Shown in pieces: positions 25,055 to 33,097 of a stretch of DNA of 64,000 nt. Position 1 is the first letter of the stretch. Each line of letters opens with the position of its first letter. A program made the translations under genes and the position numbers. The notes under the pieces were generated by a model. The model ran no database searches and was not told the DNA's origin. It worked only from the letters and a program-made list of their open reading frames with translations. Origin of the DNA: Oscillospiraceae bacterium (GTDB lineage: Bacteria; Bacillota; Clostridia; Oscillospirales; Ruminococcaceae); NCBI GenBank assembly GCA_017513135.1, contig JAFWDH010000022.1, forward strand, positions 62,001-126,000, read 5' to 3'.

Positions 25055-25738
25055 ATGTGCACAAGTATCGTAGTCAACAGAAAAAAGACCGTCATAGGAT
25101 GGAATCTCGACCTTCTTGATTTCGAGCACAGGATAACCAGTTCCGATAAAGGCGTATTCATTGAAGTGCTTGATTCAAAGGAAGGATGGATGCCTTTATT
25201 CGGAGCCAACTCCAGAGGTGATTTTGTCGGGATGCCAACCTGCTGGCCGCATGACAGCAGAAGCGATCCCTCCGATGGAGCGGTAAATGTCATTGAACTT
25301 GATATCGACTTCCTGTTACAGAAGAAGACACTTCAGGAGATACGGTCTGAGGCAGAAAACAATCCCGTCTGCAGCGTTCCCGGCCTCACATTCATGTCTG
25401 CGCTGTCCGACAGATACGGCAATGTCCTGCATATAGTACCGGGTCAGGGAACATTGTATTATGAGCATCCCGATCACAGTATCCTTACCAACTTCTCCCC
25501 GTTCAAACAGGATGCTGAGAAGCATCCCTGGATGGGATGGGACAGGTACCACACTGCTGAAGCGATGCTGAACAGTATGTCGAATGAGTTCAGTGTACAG
25601 GACTGTTTTTCTATCCTCAGAGCAGTCTCGCAGGAGGTTTGTCCGACAGTCGTTTCCATGGTATATGACCTGAACGAAAAAACGGTGTACTGGGTCGAGA
25701 ACAGGAACTGGAACTCCATAAGCAAAGCTGTATTCTGA
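25055..25738 (+). CDS. Ntn hydrolase, choloylglycine hydrolase/acyltransferase type
   Basis: 227 residues starting MCTSIVVNRKKTVIGWNLDL. The Cys directly after the initiator Met would become the N-terminal nucleophile after Met removal, as in choloylglycine hydrolases and related acyltransferases; Trp-Asn and the later G-N-V-L-H, LTNFSPF and VYDLNEKTVYW segments fit the alpha-beta-beta-alpha fold. It is about 100 residues shorter than bile salt hydrolases, so another linear amide is the likelier substrate. Start chosen for the nucleophile position and GGGAG 10 bases upstream. Probably cotranscribed with the XRE-desulfoferrodoxin gene. Confidence 0.75.
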   Translation: MCTSIVVNRKKTVIGWNLDLLDFEHRITSSDKGVFIEVLDSKEGWMPLFGANSRGDFVGMPTCWPHDSRSDPSDGAVNVIELDIDFLLQKKTLQEIRSEAENNPVCSVPGLTFMSALSDRYGNVLHIVPGQGTLYYEHPDHSILTNFSPFKQDAEKHPWMGWDRYHTAEAMLNSMSNEFSVQDCFSILRAVSQEVCPTVVSMVYDLNEKTVYWVENRNWNSISKAVF

Positions 25739-25749
25739 GAAATCAAAAC

Positions 25750-25803
25750 AAAAAGGACATCAGGCACTGCATCAGAACGGTAATGCCGGGTGTCCTGTTT
25801 TTA
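25750..25803 (+). terminator. Terminator of the XRE/Ntn hydrolase unit
   Basis: Two-part stem (AAGGACA with TGTCCT, GGCA with TGCC) followed by GTTTTT, shortly after the Ntn hydrolase stop. The remaining intergenic sequence to 25988 is AT rich, with a TGG-TAATAT -10-like element near 25886 that may drive the esterase pair. Confidence 0.75.
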
Positions 25804-25988
25804 TGCCTAACAGGCAGTCCCCTATCATACAGATATATTACATTGAGGGTACATTTATCATTTTAAACAATACACTATTATGGTAATATTGAGAAAAGAC
25901 ATAAGACAATTACTTCTTACAGTTGTTGATTATGCTGAAAGATATGCCTTATGATTGTGAAAAGCAATGATATGAAAGGAGTAATCCA

Positions 25989-27494
25989 ATGATCAGAAAA
26001 GCTACTGTAGAAGGCGGCGTTGTCCTCGGTATACCTGCAGCTGACCCCCGTGTTACCGCATTTAAAGGCATCCCGTTCGCAGCACCTCCTGTAGGAGAGA
26101 ATCGATGGCGTGCTCCCCAGCCAGTAATTCCCTGGGAAGGCGAACTGAAATGCTGGAACTTCGCTCCGATCTCGATGCAGCACATCCCCGGTCTGGATCC
26201 CAACAACATCTATACAAGAGAGTGGAACGTTGATCCTGAGATCCCGATGGACGAGGACTGTCTGTATCTGAACGTATGGACCCCTGCAAAAAGTACTGAT
26301 GAAAAGCTTCCCGTTTTCGTATGGTACTTCGGTGGCGGCCTTCGCGAAGGCAACCCCGCTGAAATGGAATTCGACGGCGAGCGTATAGCCAGAAGAGGTG
26401 TGGTTGTCGTCACAGTCAACTATCGTCTTAATGTATTCGGCTTCCTGGCTCATCCCGAGCTGACTGCTTCTCAGCCTGATGCACCGACGAACTTCGGAAA
26501 CCTCGACCAGCAGGCAGGAACGCGCTGGGTCAAGAGAAATATCGCAGCATTCGGCGGTGACCCTGACAACATCACCATAGGCGGTCAGTCAGCCGGAGGC
26601 GGCAGCGTATGCTCGCAGCTCTCATGCCCTGACAATGAGGGACTCTTCCAGAAAGCGATCATCATGAGCGGAATGTTTGCCGGCATATATGATGAGCGCA
26701 GGCGCCAGAACTTCGAAGAAGCGCAGGCGCAGGGCGAGAAATTCTTTGAATTCCTCGGAGTAAAGACACTTGCGGAGGCCAGAGCGATCGATGCCGTTAC
26801 GCTGAGAGATAAAGGCGTAGAATTCGAGACAGAGTTCAGAGCCCGCTTTGGTTCCGTACCGGACGGTAAATTCCTGCTCGCGGATCCTCTCAAGAGGATC
26901 ACTGCCGGAAACAGACTCCGTGTACCGATCATGATCGGACGCACTCAGGACGAGTTCAGGTCCAAGATCGATGCCGATACCATGGATGAATTCAGAGAAA
27001 AGGTCACAGCTTCTCTCGGTGAATATGCCGAGCCGTTCCTCAAGGCGTGCGGAGATGATCTTGATACTGCAAAAGCAATGGCGAACGTCAGCGGCATCGA
27101 AGTTGCTGTCCGCACCTTTGCCAAGAAGAACGAGGAAGCAGGGATCACTGAGCCCATCTACTACTACGTATTCAATGCAGAGATACCCGGATGGGACAAT
27201 CCCGGAACGTTCCATTCAGTGGACCTCTGGTTCTTCTTCGAGAACCTGGCAAAATGCTGGAGGCCTTTCAAAGGCAAACACATGGATCTCGCAAGGAACA
27301 TGTGCAACTACTGGGCAAACTTCTTCCGTACAGGAGATCCCAACGGTCCCGATAATGACGGAACGCCCATGCCGCTCTGGAAGCCTTATACCGACGCTGA
27401 GCCCAATGCCATCTGGTTCAACGATATTCCGGAGCCCTGCGTTGACAAGCCCAGCGAGGCGATATCCGTACTCGTCGAAAGAAACAGCAAATAA
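25989..27494 (+). CDS. Type-B carboxylesterase (first of tandem pair)
   Basis: 501-residue alpha/beta hydrolase of the carboxylesterase/lipase type-B family. Signature elements: the N-terminal GIPFAAPPVGENRWRAPQPV, EDCLYLNVWTP, the oxyanion hole FGGGL (114-118), nucleophile Ser201 in GGQSAGGGS, a likely acid residue in RTQDEF and the His in GTFHSVDLWFFFENL. No signal peptide, so cytoplasmic. Probable substrates are acyl esters such as those trimmed from plant polysaccharides or xenobiotics; not determinable. AAGGAG upstream. The paralogue starts 22 bases downstream and is cotranscribed. Confidence 0.92.
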   Translation: MIRKATVEGGVVLGIPAADPRVTAFKGIPFAAPPVGENRWRAPQPVIPWEGELKCWNFAPISMQHIPGLDPNNIYTREWNVDPEIPMDEDCLYLNVWTPAKSTDEKLPVFVWYFGGGLREGNPAEMEFDGERIARRGVVVVTVNYRLNVFGFLAHPELTASQPDAPTNFGNLDQQAGTRWVKRNIAAFGGDPDNITIGGQSAGGGSVCSQLSCPDNEGLFQKAIIMSGMFAGIYDERRRQNFEEAQAQGEKFFEFLGVKTLAEARAIDAVTLRDKGVEFETEFRARFGSVPDGKFLLADPLKRITAGNRLRVPIMIGRTQDEFRSKIDADTMDEFREKVTASLGEYAEPFLKACGDDLDTAKAMANVSGIEVAVRTFAKKNEEAGITEPIYYYVFNAEIPGWDNPGTFHSVDLWFFFENLAKCWRPFKGKHMDLARNMCNYWANFFRTGDPNGPDNDGTPMPLWKPYTDAEPNAIWFNDIPEPCVDKPSEAISVLVERNSK

Positions 27495-27515
27495 AAACAT
27501 TACAGGAGCTTATAA

Positions 27516-29051
27516 ATGCTTAGAGTAGTTAAAACAGAAAACGGCTGGGTAAAAGGAATACCCGCCGCAGATCCCAGGGTGACAGCGTTCAAGGGTATCC
27601 CCTTTGCCGCTCCTCCCGTCGGCGAGCTCAGATGGAAAGGTCCGCAGCCTGCAAAAGATTGGGACGGAGTCAGGGAGTGCTATACATTCGGACCGATCGC
27701 AATGCAGAAATACCCGGGACTTGATCCCGACAACATCTATACCAGAGAGTGGAACGTCGATCCCGATCTGGTAATGAGCGAAGACTGCCTGCAGCTGAAC
27801 ATCTGGACTCCGGCAAAATCCGCTGATGAGAAACTCCCCGTTATGGTATGGTACTATGGCGGAGGTCTCCAGGAAGGACATCCCTCAGAGATGGAGTTCG
27901 ACGGTGAAAGAATTGCCAGAAGAGGCGTCGTACTCGTATCCGTAAACTATCGTGTCAACATCTTCGGTTTCTTTGCTCATCCCGAGATCACGGCAACTGC
28001 TGAAGACAAATGCTATACGAACTTTGGAAGTTACGACCAGAGGTTCGGCACGCTTTGGGTCAAACGCAACATCGCTGCCTTCGGAGGAGACCCCGACAAC
28101 ATCACCATCTTCGGACAGTCCGCTGGCGGACGCAGCACTCTTTTCCAGCTGCTCTCACCTCTCAACAGCACCGATGTCATCAAGAGAGGAATCTCGATGA
28201 GCAGCGGCGGAATCAGCATCGGAGGAGGATACGGCTATCCGACCCTCGCTGAAGCAGAGGCAAATGGTGTCGAATTCTTCAAATTCCTCGGAGTCACCAG
28301 TCTTGAGGAAGCAAAGAAAGTCGATGCTTTCACTCTCCGTGACAAGATGCTTGAGTTCATGGAAGAGAAGCACGTGCGCTGGGGCTTCAATATCGACGGT
28401 GTATTCGTCGATGATGATCCCGTGAATATGATGGCTGCCAACAGAAGACTTCAAGTCCCGCTTATCTGCGGCCACACGACCGGTGATATGGGCGATATGT
28501 TCGGAAGAGCGCAGTCCAAGGAAGAGATCCGCGACAGGATCACTGCAATGGTCGGTGAAGAAGCCTGCGCCGAAGTTCTGAAAGTCGCTGATTATGATAA
28601 CGTAGATCTTGACGGTCTCAAGGACGCTCTCAAGATCAACAATCAGCGCTTCGGAATCGAACTGCTCCATATGAACGGTGCAGATCACGGTCTGACGGAA
28701 TACTTCTACTCCTTCGGGCCTGAGATCCCCGGCTGGGACAATCCCGGTGCATTCCATTCCAGCGACCTGTGGTTCGTTTTCGAGACACTCGCAAAGTGCT
28801 GGAGACCGTTCCAGGGCAAGCACTATGACCTTGCAAGACTCATGTGCAACTACTGGACCAACTTCGCAAAGAACGGCGATCCTAACGGAAATGATGCAGA
28901 CGGAACACCTATGCCTGTATGGGAGAAGTTCACCAACGAGAATCCCCGCTCCATCATGTTCGAGGACACTGCGTATATGCAGACAGAACCCGAAAGGCCT
29001 GCGATCCAGCTTCTTCTCGAGAAAGCTGCCGACAGGACATGGAGAAAATAA
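27516..29051 (+). CDS. Type-B carboxylesterase (second of tandem pair)
   Basis: 511 residues, a clear paralogue of the upstream gene: near-identical opening (GIPAADPRVTAFKGIPFAAP), DPDNIYTREWNVDPDL, oxyanion hole YGGGL, nucleophile in FGQSAGGRS and His in GAFHSSDLWFVFETL. The pair diverges most in the middle (residues about 215-400), including the acid-residue region, which reads GHTTGDMGDMF here; a substrate difference is therefore likely. Ribosome site ACAGGAG. No signal peptide. Ends at a strong terminator. Confidence 0.92.
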   Translation: MLRVVKTENGWVKGIPAADPRVTAFKGIPFAAPPVGELRWKGPQPAKDWDGVRECYTFGPIAMQKYPGLDPDNIYTREWNVDPDLVMSEDCLQLNIWTPAKSADEKLPVMVWYYGGGLQEGHPSEMEFDGERIARRGVVLVSVNYRVNIFGFFAHPEITATAEDKCYTNFGSYDQRFGTLWVKRNIAAFGGDPDNITIFGQSAGGRSTLFQLLSPLNSTDVIKRGISMSSGGISIGGGYGYPTLAEAEANGVEFFKFLGVTSLEEAKKVDAFTLRDKMLEFMEEKHVRWGFNIDGVFVDDDPVNMMAANRRLQVPLICGHTTGDMGDMFGRAQSKEEIRDRITAMVGEEACAEVLKVADYDNVDLDGLKDALKINNQRFGIELLHMNGADHGLTEYFYSFGPEIPGWDNPGAFHSSDLWFVFETLAKCWRPFQGKHYDLARLMCNYWTNFAKNGDPNGNDADGTPMPVWEKFTNENPRSIMFEDTAYMQTEPERPAIQLLLEKAADRTWRK

Positions 29052-29073
29052 TCTGAAAGTCTTTCCTCAAAAC

Positions 29074-29106
29074 AAAACCGGTGCCTTTTCTGGCACCGGT
29101 TTTTTC
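29074..29106 (+). terminator. Terminator of the esterase pair
   Basis: A 12-bp perfect stem (AAAACCGGTGCC / GGCACCGGTTTT) with a 6-base loop and a T run. Confidence 0.92.
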
Positions 29107-29120
29107 TGCTGACATCTCAT

Positions 29121-29154
29121 AAAAAAGGAAGGTACCGCTGCACCTTCCTTTTTT
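29121..29154 (-). terminator. Terminator of the class A PBP gene
   Basis: A 13-bp perfect stem (AAAAAAGGAAGGT / ACCTTCCTTTTTT) with an 8-base loop. On the minus strand it ends in TTTTTT 20 bases after the PBP stop; it is symmetric enough to act in both directions. Confidence 0.88.
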
Positions 29155-29174
29155 GAGGCTTTTTATCTGTTTGT

Positions 29175-32100
29175 TTAGTTGCCGCTGCTGTAGTAACCGC
29201 CGTTGCCGTCATTATTGTAAAGGCTGTGCATACAGCTTCCTGACGGATAGTTGTCGCTTGTATAATAACCTGTTCTCGTGCTTCCGCACGCTGATGTTGC
29301 GATATCTCCGGAGGACAAGCAGAAGGTTGCGGTAACTATCCCATCCGGTCTATCGAAGTCCTTATATGGAAGATCATTTGATATGCCTATAAGTACATCA
29401 CGCACTGCGTATTGGATATCATAGTGGCTACTATACGGCATCCATCCATTGAGGTCGTAACCCATCCAACCGGCTACAGTGTAGTATGGGTTCAAAGCGC
29501 ATATCCAGTAGTCGTTGTTATCAGATGAAGTTCCTGTCTTACAAGCTGTAATCTGAGAAGTTCCCCTGTTCAGTACAGTACCGGTGCCTTCTCTTGTAAC
29601 ACCACGAAGCATCTGATTCATAATATAAGCAGTCTGGGGAGACAGCGCCTGATTAGTCTGACATACCTTGTTCTTGTCAAGAACGATATCTCCGTTGGAG
29701 TCCTCGATCTTTGTGTAGTAGCGGGGTGATTTGTAGACGCCGGCGTTACCGAAAGTAGCATATGCCGCGCACATTTCGGTGACGGTACATCCATCCGTAA
29801 GACCGCCGAGAGCTAGTGACTTTGTCCTGTCGGTGAGATACATGCCCTGGTAGTCGTCCCATCTGTTGTCTACCAGTGTAGTGAATCCCATCGACGAAGT
29901 CAGAAAATCAAATGAGAAATCAGGGCTTACAAGCTGCATTGTCAGAGCAGCAATAGTATTGAGAGAATCACACACAGCCTTATAGATAGTCACCGGTGAG
30001 CCGTAAGTATACGAGAAGTTTCTTGGCCACGGGTATCCGCCGTATGTATCAGAAGCTTTATCCGGGAAAAGGGTTGAGTAATGGACCTTCTTCATCTCTA
30101 TGGCAGGTGCATATACAGCCAGAGGCTTCATTGAGGAACCGGTCTGCCTGGTCGTACTGTAAGCCCTGCTGAGACTCAGGCTTGTAGTCTTTTCCCTTAT
30201 TCCTCCTGCGCAGCCGACAACTTCACCGTCGTAGTTCATGACTACTATTGCGCCTTCTATCTGGTTCTCAGCCTTTTCGCCATCATCGTTGTATTCGTAA
30301 TCCGACCAGATATCATCATCCCACGCAACACTCTCGACTACTTTTTGAACTTTAGGATCCATGGTTGTATAGATCTTAAGACCGCCTTCATAAAGAAGAG
30401 TATATGCATCATCAGCAGAAAGATCCTTGTATTTCTTAAGATCCTCATAGACCTGATCGATCACAACATCCGTGAAGTAATCGTAGATCTTGCTCGTAGC
30501 TCCGACATAGATGTTGGATTCGTCGAAGACCATCTCATCGCTCTCTGCGATGGCTGAATCATACTGCGTACGGGTGATAAGTCCCTGATCAAACATCGTC
30601 CAAAGAATGTAATCTCTCTGTGTCTTATTCTCTTCAGGATCGATGTAAGGATCGTACATGCCTGGATATTTCGTTATACAGACTATTGAACAGCATTCCG
30701 CAAGATCAAGTTCGGAAGTAGTCTTTCCGAAATAATACTTTGCGGCTGACTCGATTCCGGCTACCTGTCCGCCAAGTCTGAATGTGTTCAGATACGCCTC
30801 CAGGATCTGCGTCTTGGAAAAGTTCTTCTCCATCTCAAGGGCTCTGTATATTTCCCTGACCTTTCTCAGAATACCATCCAGTCCATCAACTTCATCTTCA
30901 TTTGTTATATTCTTTATTAGCTGCTGAGTTATGGTCGAACCGCCTTGTATGTCATTGGCAAGTTTAATACCGAATATCCTCAGGAACTGGTTCAGGAACG
31001 CAAACGTCGTCCTCTTCCAGTCTACTCCGTGATGGGTACGGAACCTGATATCCTCAGAAGCAATTATGGAATCAATCAGACAGTCTGGGAAGTCTGAGTA
31101 TTCGACCCACTCCCTGTTCTCACCGCCGTAGATCCTCTCATGCTCGTACCACTCCCCTGTCTCGGGATCCTGGACCATGATAGAGGTTGCCAGACTGAGT
31201 TTGATATTGTCAAGGTTAAGGACCTTGTCATCGTCCGCAGTGACATCTGCGATATACATTGTCAGTCCGACAGCAAGAGCGCATCCGCCGAGAATACCTA
31301 TGCAGATGAAGAAAATGATCATTCTGACGAGCACCTGCCAGAAAGATGCCCTTCTTCTGACCTTCTTGTTCTTGGACGCGCCAGTGATCTTGGCAGAAGT
31401 TCCCGTAACAGTATTCTTGTTGCTGTTCTTCTTTCCGCTGTCCTTGCGCGCCTTGTTCTTTTTGTCGTCGTTCAAAGCATTGTTCTTCTTCTCCTTGGGA
31501 GAAGCCGCAGCTATCACTGCAGGTATCTCCTTACCGGAAGAAGAATCTTCCTTTCCGTCCAGAACTCCTTTGATAGCTCCGTCAGCACCGACAACAGCAT
31601 CGAATCTGACATCATCATCTGAAGCTCCTTTGTTTCCCAAATCACTGCCGGAGGCATTCTCTGCTTTATTCGCTCTGAAAGGAAGCCTTCTCGCTCTCTT
31701 TGTCCCTGCCGCAGCTTCAGCGGAACCTGAGACAGCCTCAGCGCCTGTTACGCCCGCTGCAACTGCAGCGGAAGCATCTGTAGAACTGCCGGAAGCTGTA
31801 AGATCCAATGCATCGGTGTCGTAGGATGAAGTGGTCTCCGGCTCGTTCAGAGCTGCCAGTCTGCGAGCCTCCTCGAGTGCAGCAGCGGCTTTCGCACGTT
31901 TTTTCTTCTTTCTGGACTTTTTAGGTTTCTTTTCTGCGTCTGAGGATGCATTTTCTGACAGATCGTCAATGACATCAGTCTGATTAGGATCATATTCGTC
32001 ATCATCAGCTCCGCTCAGTTCAAGATCGGCATCTGTCTGATCGTACTCCGATTCTTCTGCGAACCTCCCGGCATCATCTGATCCGCTGTCATGATCCTCC

Positions 32101-32363
32101 TGCTCAAATGCGGGCTCATCGTGAACATCCACGTTATTTCCAAGCACCCGATTGGCTTCTTTCAGAATCTCCTCTACCGAGATCTCTTCTCCTTCCAAAG
32201 GATCAGCTGTTTCTGCTGCTTCTGATACAATTGATACCGGATCGGCAGAGATCCGATCCGCCGTGATCTCAGGCTCAGGATTATGTTCAGGCAGCTGAAC
32301 CAATGCAGGATCGGGCTCAGCACCATCGTTTATGATATTGTTGATATCAAAATCTTCAGGCAT
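29175..32363 (-). CDS. Class A penicillin-binding protein with long acidic head
   Basis: 1062 residues, bifunctional peptidoglycan synthase. Residues 1-340 are a hydrophilic cytoplasmic head, acidic first (ESEYDQTDADLEL), then Lys-rich (KKPKKSRKKKKRAK) and Ala/Ser-rich. One membrane helix (about 341-372). GT51 transglycosylase: catalytic Glu in ASEDIRFRTHHGVDWKR, GGSTITQQLIKN and EIYRALEMEKNFSKTQILE. Transpeptidase: Ser in TGSSMKP (SxxK), SLN and KTGTSSDNND (KTG). The tail is Gly/Ser/Tyr-rich. The head is far longer than in typical PBP1A. The ATG at 32363 is preferred because an extended -10 (TGGTATACT, 32409-32417) lies too close to the alternative ATG at 32405. Monocistronic. Confidence 0.94.
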   Translation of the reverse strand: MPEDFDINNIINDGAEPDPALVQLPEHNPEPEITADRISADPVSIVSEAAETADPLEGEEISVEEILKEANRVLGNNVDVHDEPAFEQEDHDSGSDDAGRFAEESEYDQTDADLELSGADDDEYDPNQTDVIDDLSENASSDAEKKPKKSRKKKKRAKAAAALEEARRLAALNEPETTSSYDTDALDLTASGSSTDASAAVAAGVTGAEAVSGSAEAAAGTKRARRLPFRANKAENASGSDLGNKGASDDDVRFDAVVGADGAIKGVLDGKEDSSSGKEIPAVIAAASPKEKKNNALNDDKKNKARKDSGKKNSNKNTVTGTSAKITGASKNKKVRRRASFWQVLVRMIIFFICIGILGGCALAVGLTMYIADVTADDDKVLNLDNIKLSLATSIMVQDPETGEWYEHERIYGGENREWVEYSDFPDCLIDSIIASEDIRFRTHHGVDWKRTTFAFLNQFLRIFGIKLANDIQGGSTITQQLIKNITNEDEVDGLDGILRKVREIYRALEMEKNFSKTQILEAYLNTFRLGGQVAGIESAAKYYFGKTTSELDLAECCSIVCITKYPGMYDPYIDPEENKTQRDYILWTMFDQGLITRTQYDSAIAESDEMVFDESNIYVGATSKIYDYFTDVVIDQVYEDLKKYKDLSADDAYTLLYEGGLKIYTTMDPKVQKVVESVAWDDDIWSDYEYNDDGEKAENQIEGAIVVMNYDGEVVGCAGGIREKTTSLSLSRAYSTTRQTGSSMKPLAVYAPAIEMKKVHYSTLFPDKASDTYGGYPWPRNFSYTYGSPVTIYKAVCDSLNTIAALTMQLVSPDFSFDFLTSSMGFTTLVDNRWDDYQGMYLTDRTKSLALGGLTDGCTVTEMCAAYATFGNAGVYKSPRYYTKIEDSNGDIVLDKNKVCQTNQALSPQTAYIMNQMLRGVTREGTGTVLNRGTSQITACKTGTSSDNNDYWICALNPYYTVAGWMGYDLNGWMPYSSHYDIQYAVRDVLIGISNDLPYKDFDRPDGIVTATFCLSSGDIATSACGSTRTGYYTSDNYPSGSCMHSLYNNDGNGGYYSSGN

Positions 32364-32408
32364 TTCAATACTCTCACATTCAAGTTTTAAGATCGGACAA
32401 ACCATCCG

Positions 32409-32417
32409 AGTATACCA
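32409..32417 (-). promoter_or_regulatory. Extended -10 promoter of the PBP gene
   Basis: On the minus strand TGGTATACT, an extended -10 with one mismatch to TATAAT. It predicts a transcript start near 32402, just inside the 32405 ATG, so translation should begin at 32363. Confidence 0.5.
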
Positions 32418-32477
32418 AGTAATTTTACCACAGACTCATGCGATAGTTAACACATTAATACAAACTTAACATTTTTC

Positions 32478-32506
32478 TTGCTTTTGACCATAAAACTAGC
32501 TACATT
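32478..32506 (+). promoter_or_regulatory. Promoter of queH
   Basis: TTGCTT (32478-32483), a 17-base spacer and TACATT (32501-32506). The predicted transcript starts at or next to the queH ATG, so the mRNA would be nearly leaderless. Confidence 0.5.
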
Positions 32507-32512
32507 AGGCTC

Positions 32513-33097
32513 ATGATGATATGCAATGACAACCAAAAAAAGAAGCTTCTGCTGCACAGTTGCTGCGCGGTATGCTCTTCTCATGTGATAAGCGTGCTCG
32601 CTCCCGAATATGAACTGAGCGTATTTTATTACAATCCGAACATCTGGCCGAGAGAAGAGTATGAACACAGAAAATCAGAGCAGATCAGACTGCTGAATGA
32701 AGCTGATTTCTGTCGCGGAGTATCATATTACGATCTTGATTATGACCACAGCGAGTATCTCAGCTTTGTAAAAGGGCTGGAAAAAGAGCCTGAAAACGGA
32801 GCAAGGTGCTCAGAGTGCTTCAGGCTCAGACTTGAAAAGACCGCCAGATTTGCCAAGGAGAACGGATTTGACTGTTTCTGCACTACACTTACAGTCAGTC
32901 CTCACAAGAACTCATCCGTGATCAACAGTATAGGACTTCAGGTTTCCGAATCGACCGGAATTGAGTGGCTTCACTCCGACTTCAAGAAGAAGGACGGCTA
33001 TCTGCACTCCACAAGGCTGGCGAAAGAATACGGGCTCTACAGACAGGATTTCTGCGGATGTGAATTTGCTTGGAGAGGCAAAGGCGGCAGTCTATGA
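32513..33097 (+). CDS. queH: Epoxyqueuosine reductase QueH
   Basis: 194 residues. QueH catalyses the last step of queuosine synthesis in tRNA, reducing epoxyqueuosine to queuosine; it is the non-cobalamin alternative to QueG. Its Cys signature is complete: LLLHSCCAVCSSHV near the N terminus, ARCSECFRLRL in the middle and QDFCGCEFAW at the C-terminal end, which hold a [4Fe-4S] cluster and adjacent metal site; YNPNIWPREEYEHRKSEQ is also typical. No other queuosine gene is in the window. No strong ribosome site; two ATGs in a row at the start. The last 6 bases overlap the convergent GH13 gene. Confidence 0.93.
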   Translation: MMICNDNQKKKLLLHSCCAVCSSHVISVLAPEYELSVFYYNPNIWPREEYEHRKSEQIRLLNEADFCRGVSYYDLDYDHSEYLSFVKGLEKEPENGARCSECFRLRLEKTARFAKENGFDCFCTTLTVSPHKNSSVINSIGLQVSESTGIEWLHSDFKKKDGYLHSTRLAKEYGLYRQDFCGCEFAWRGKGGSL

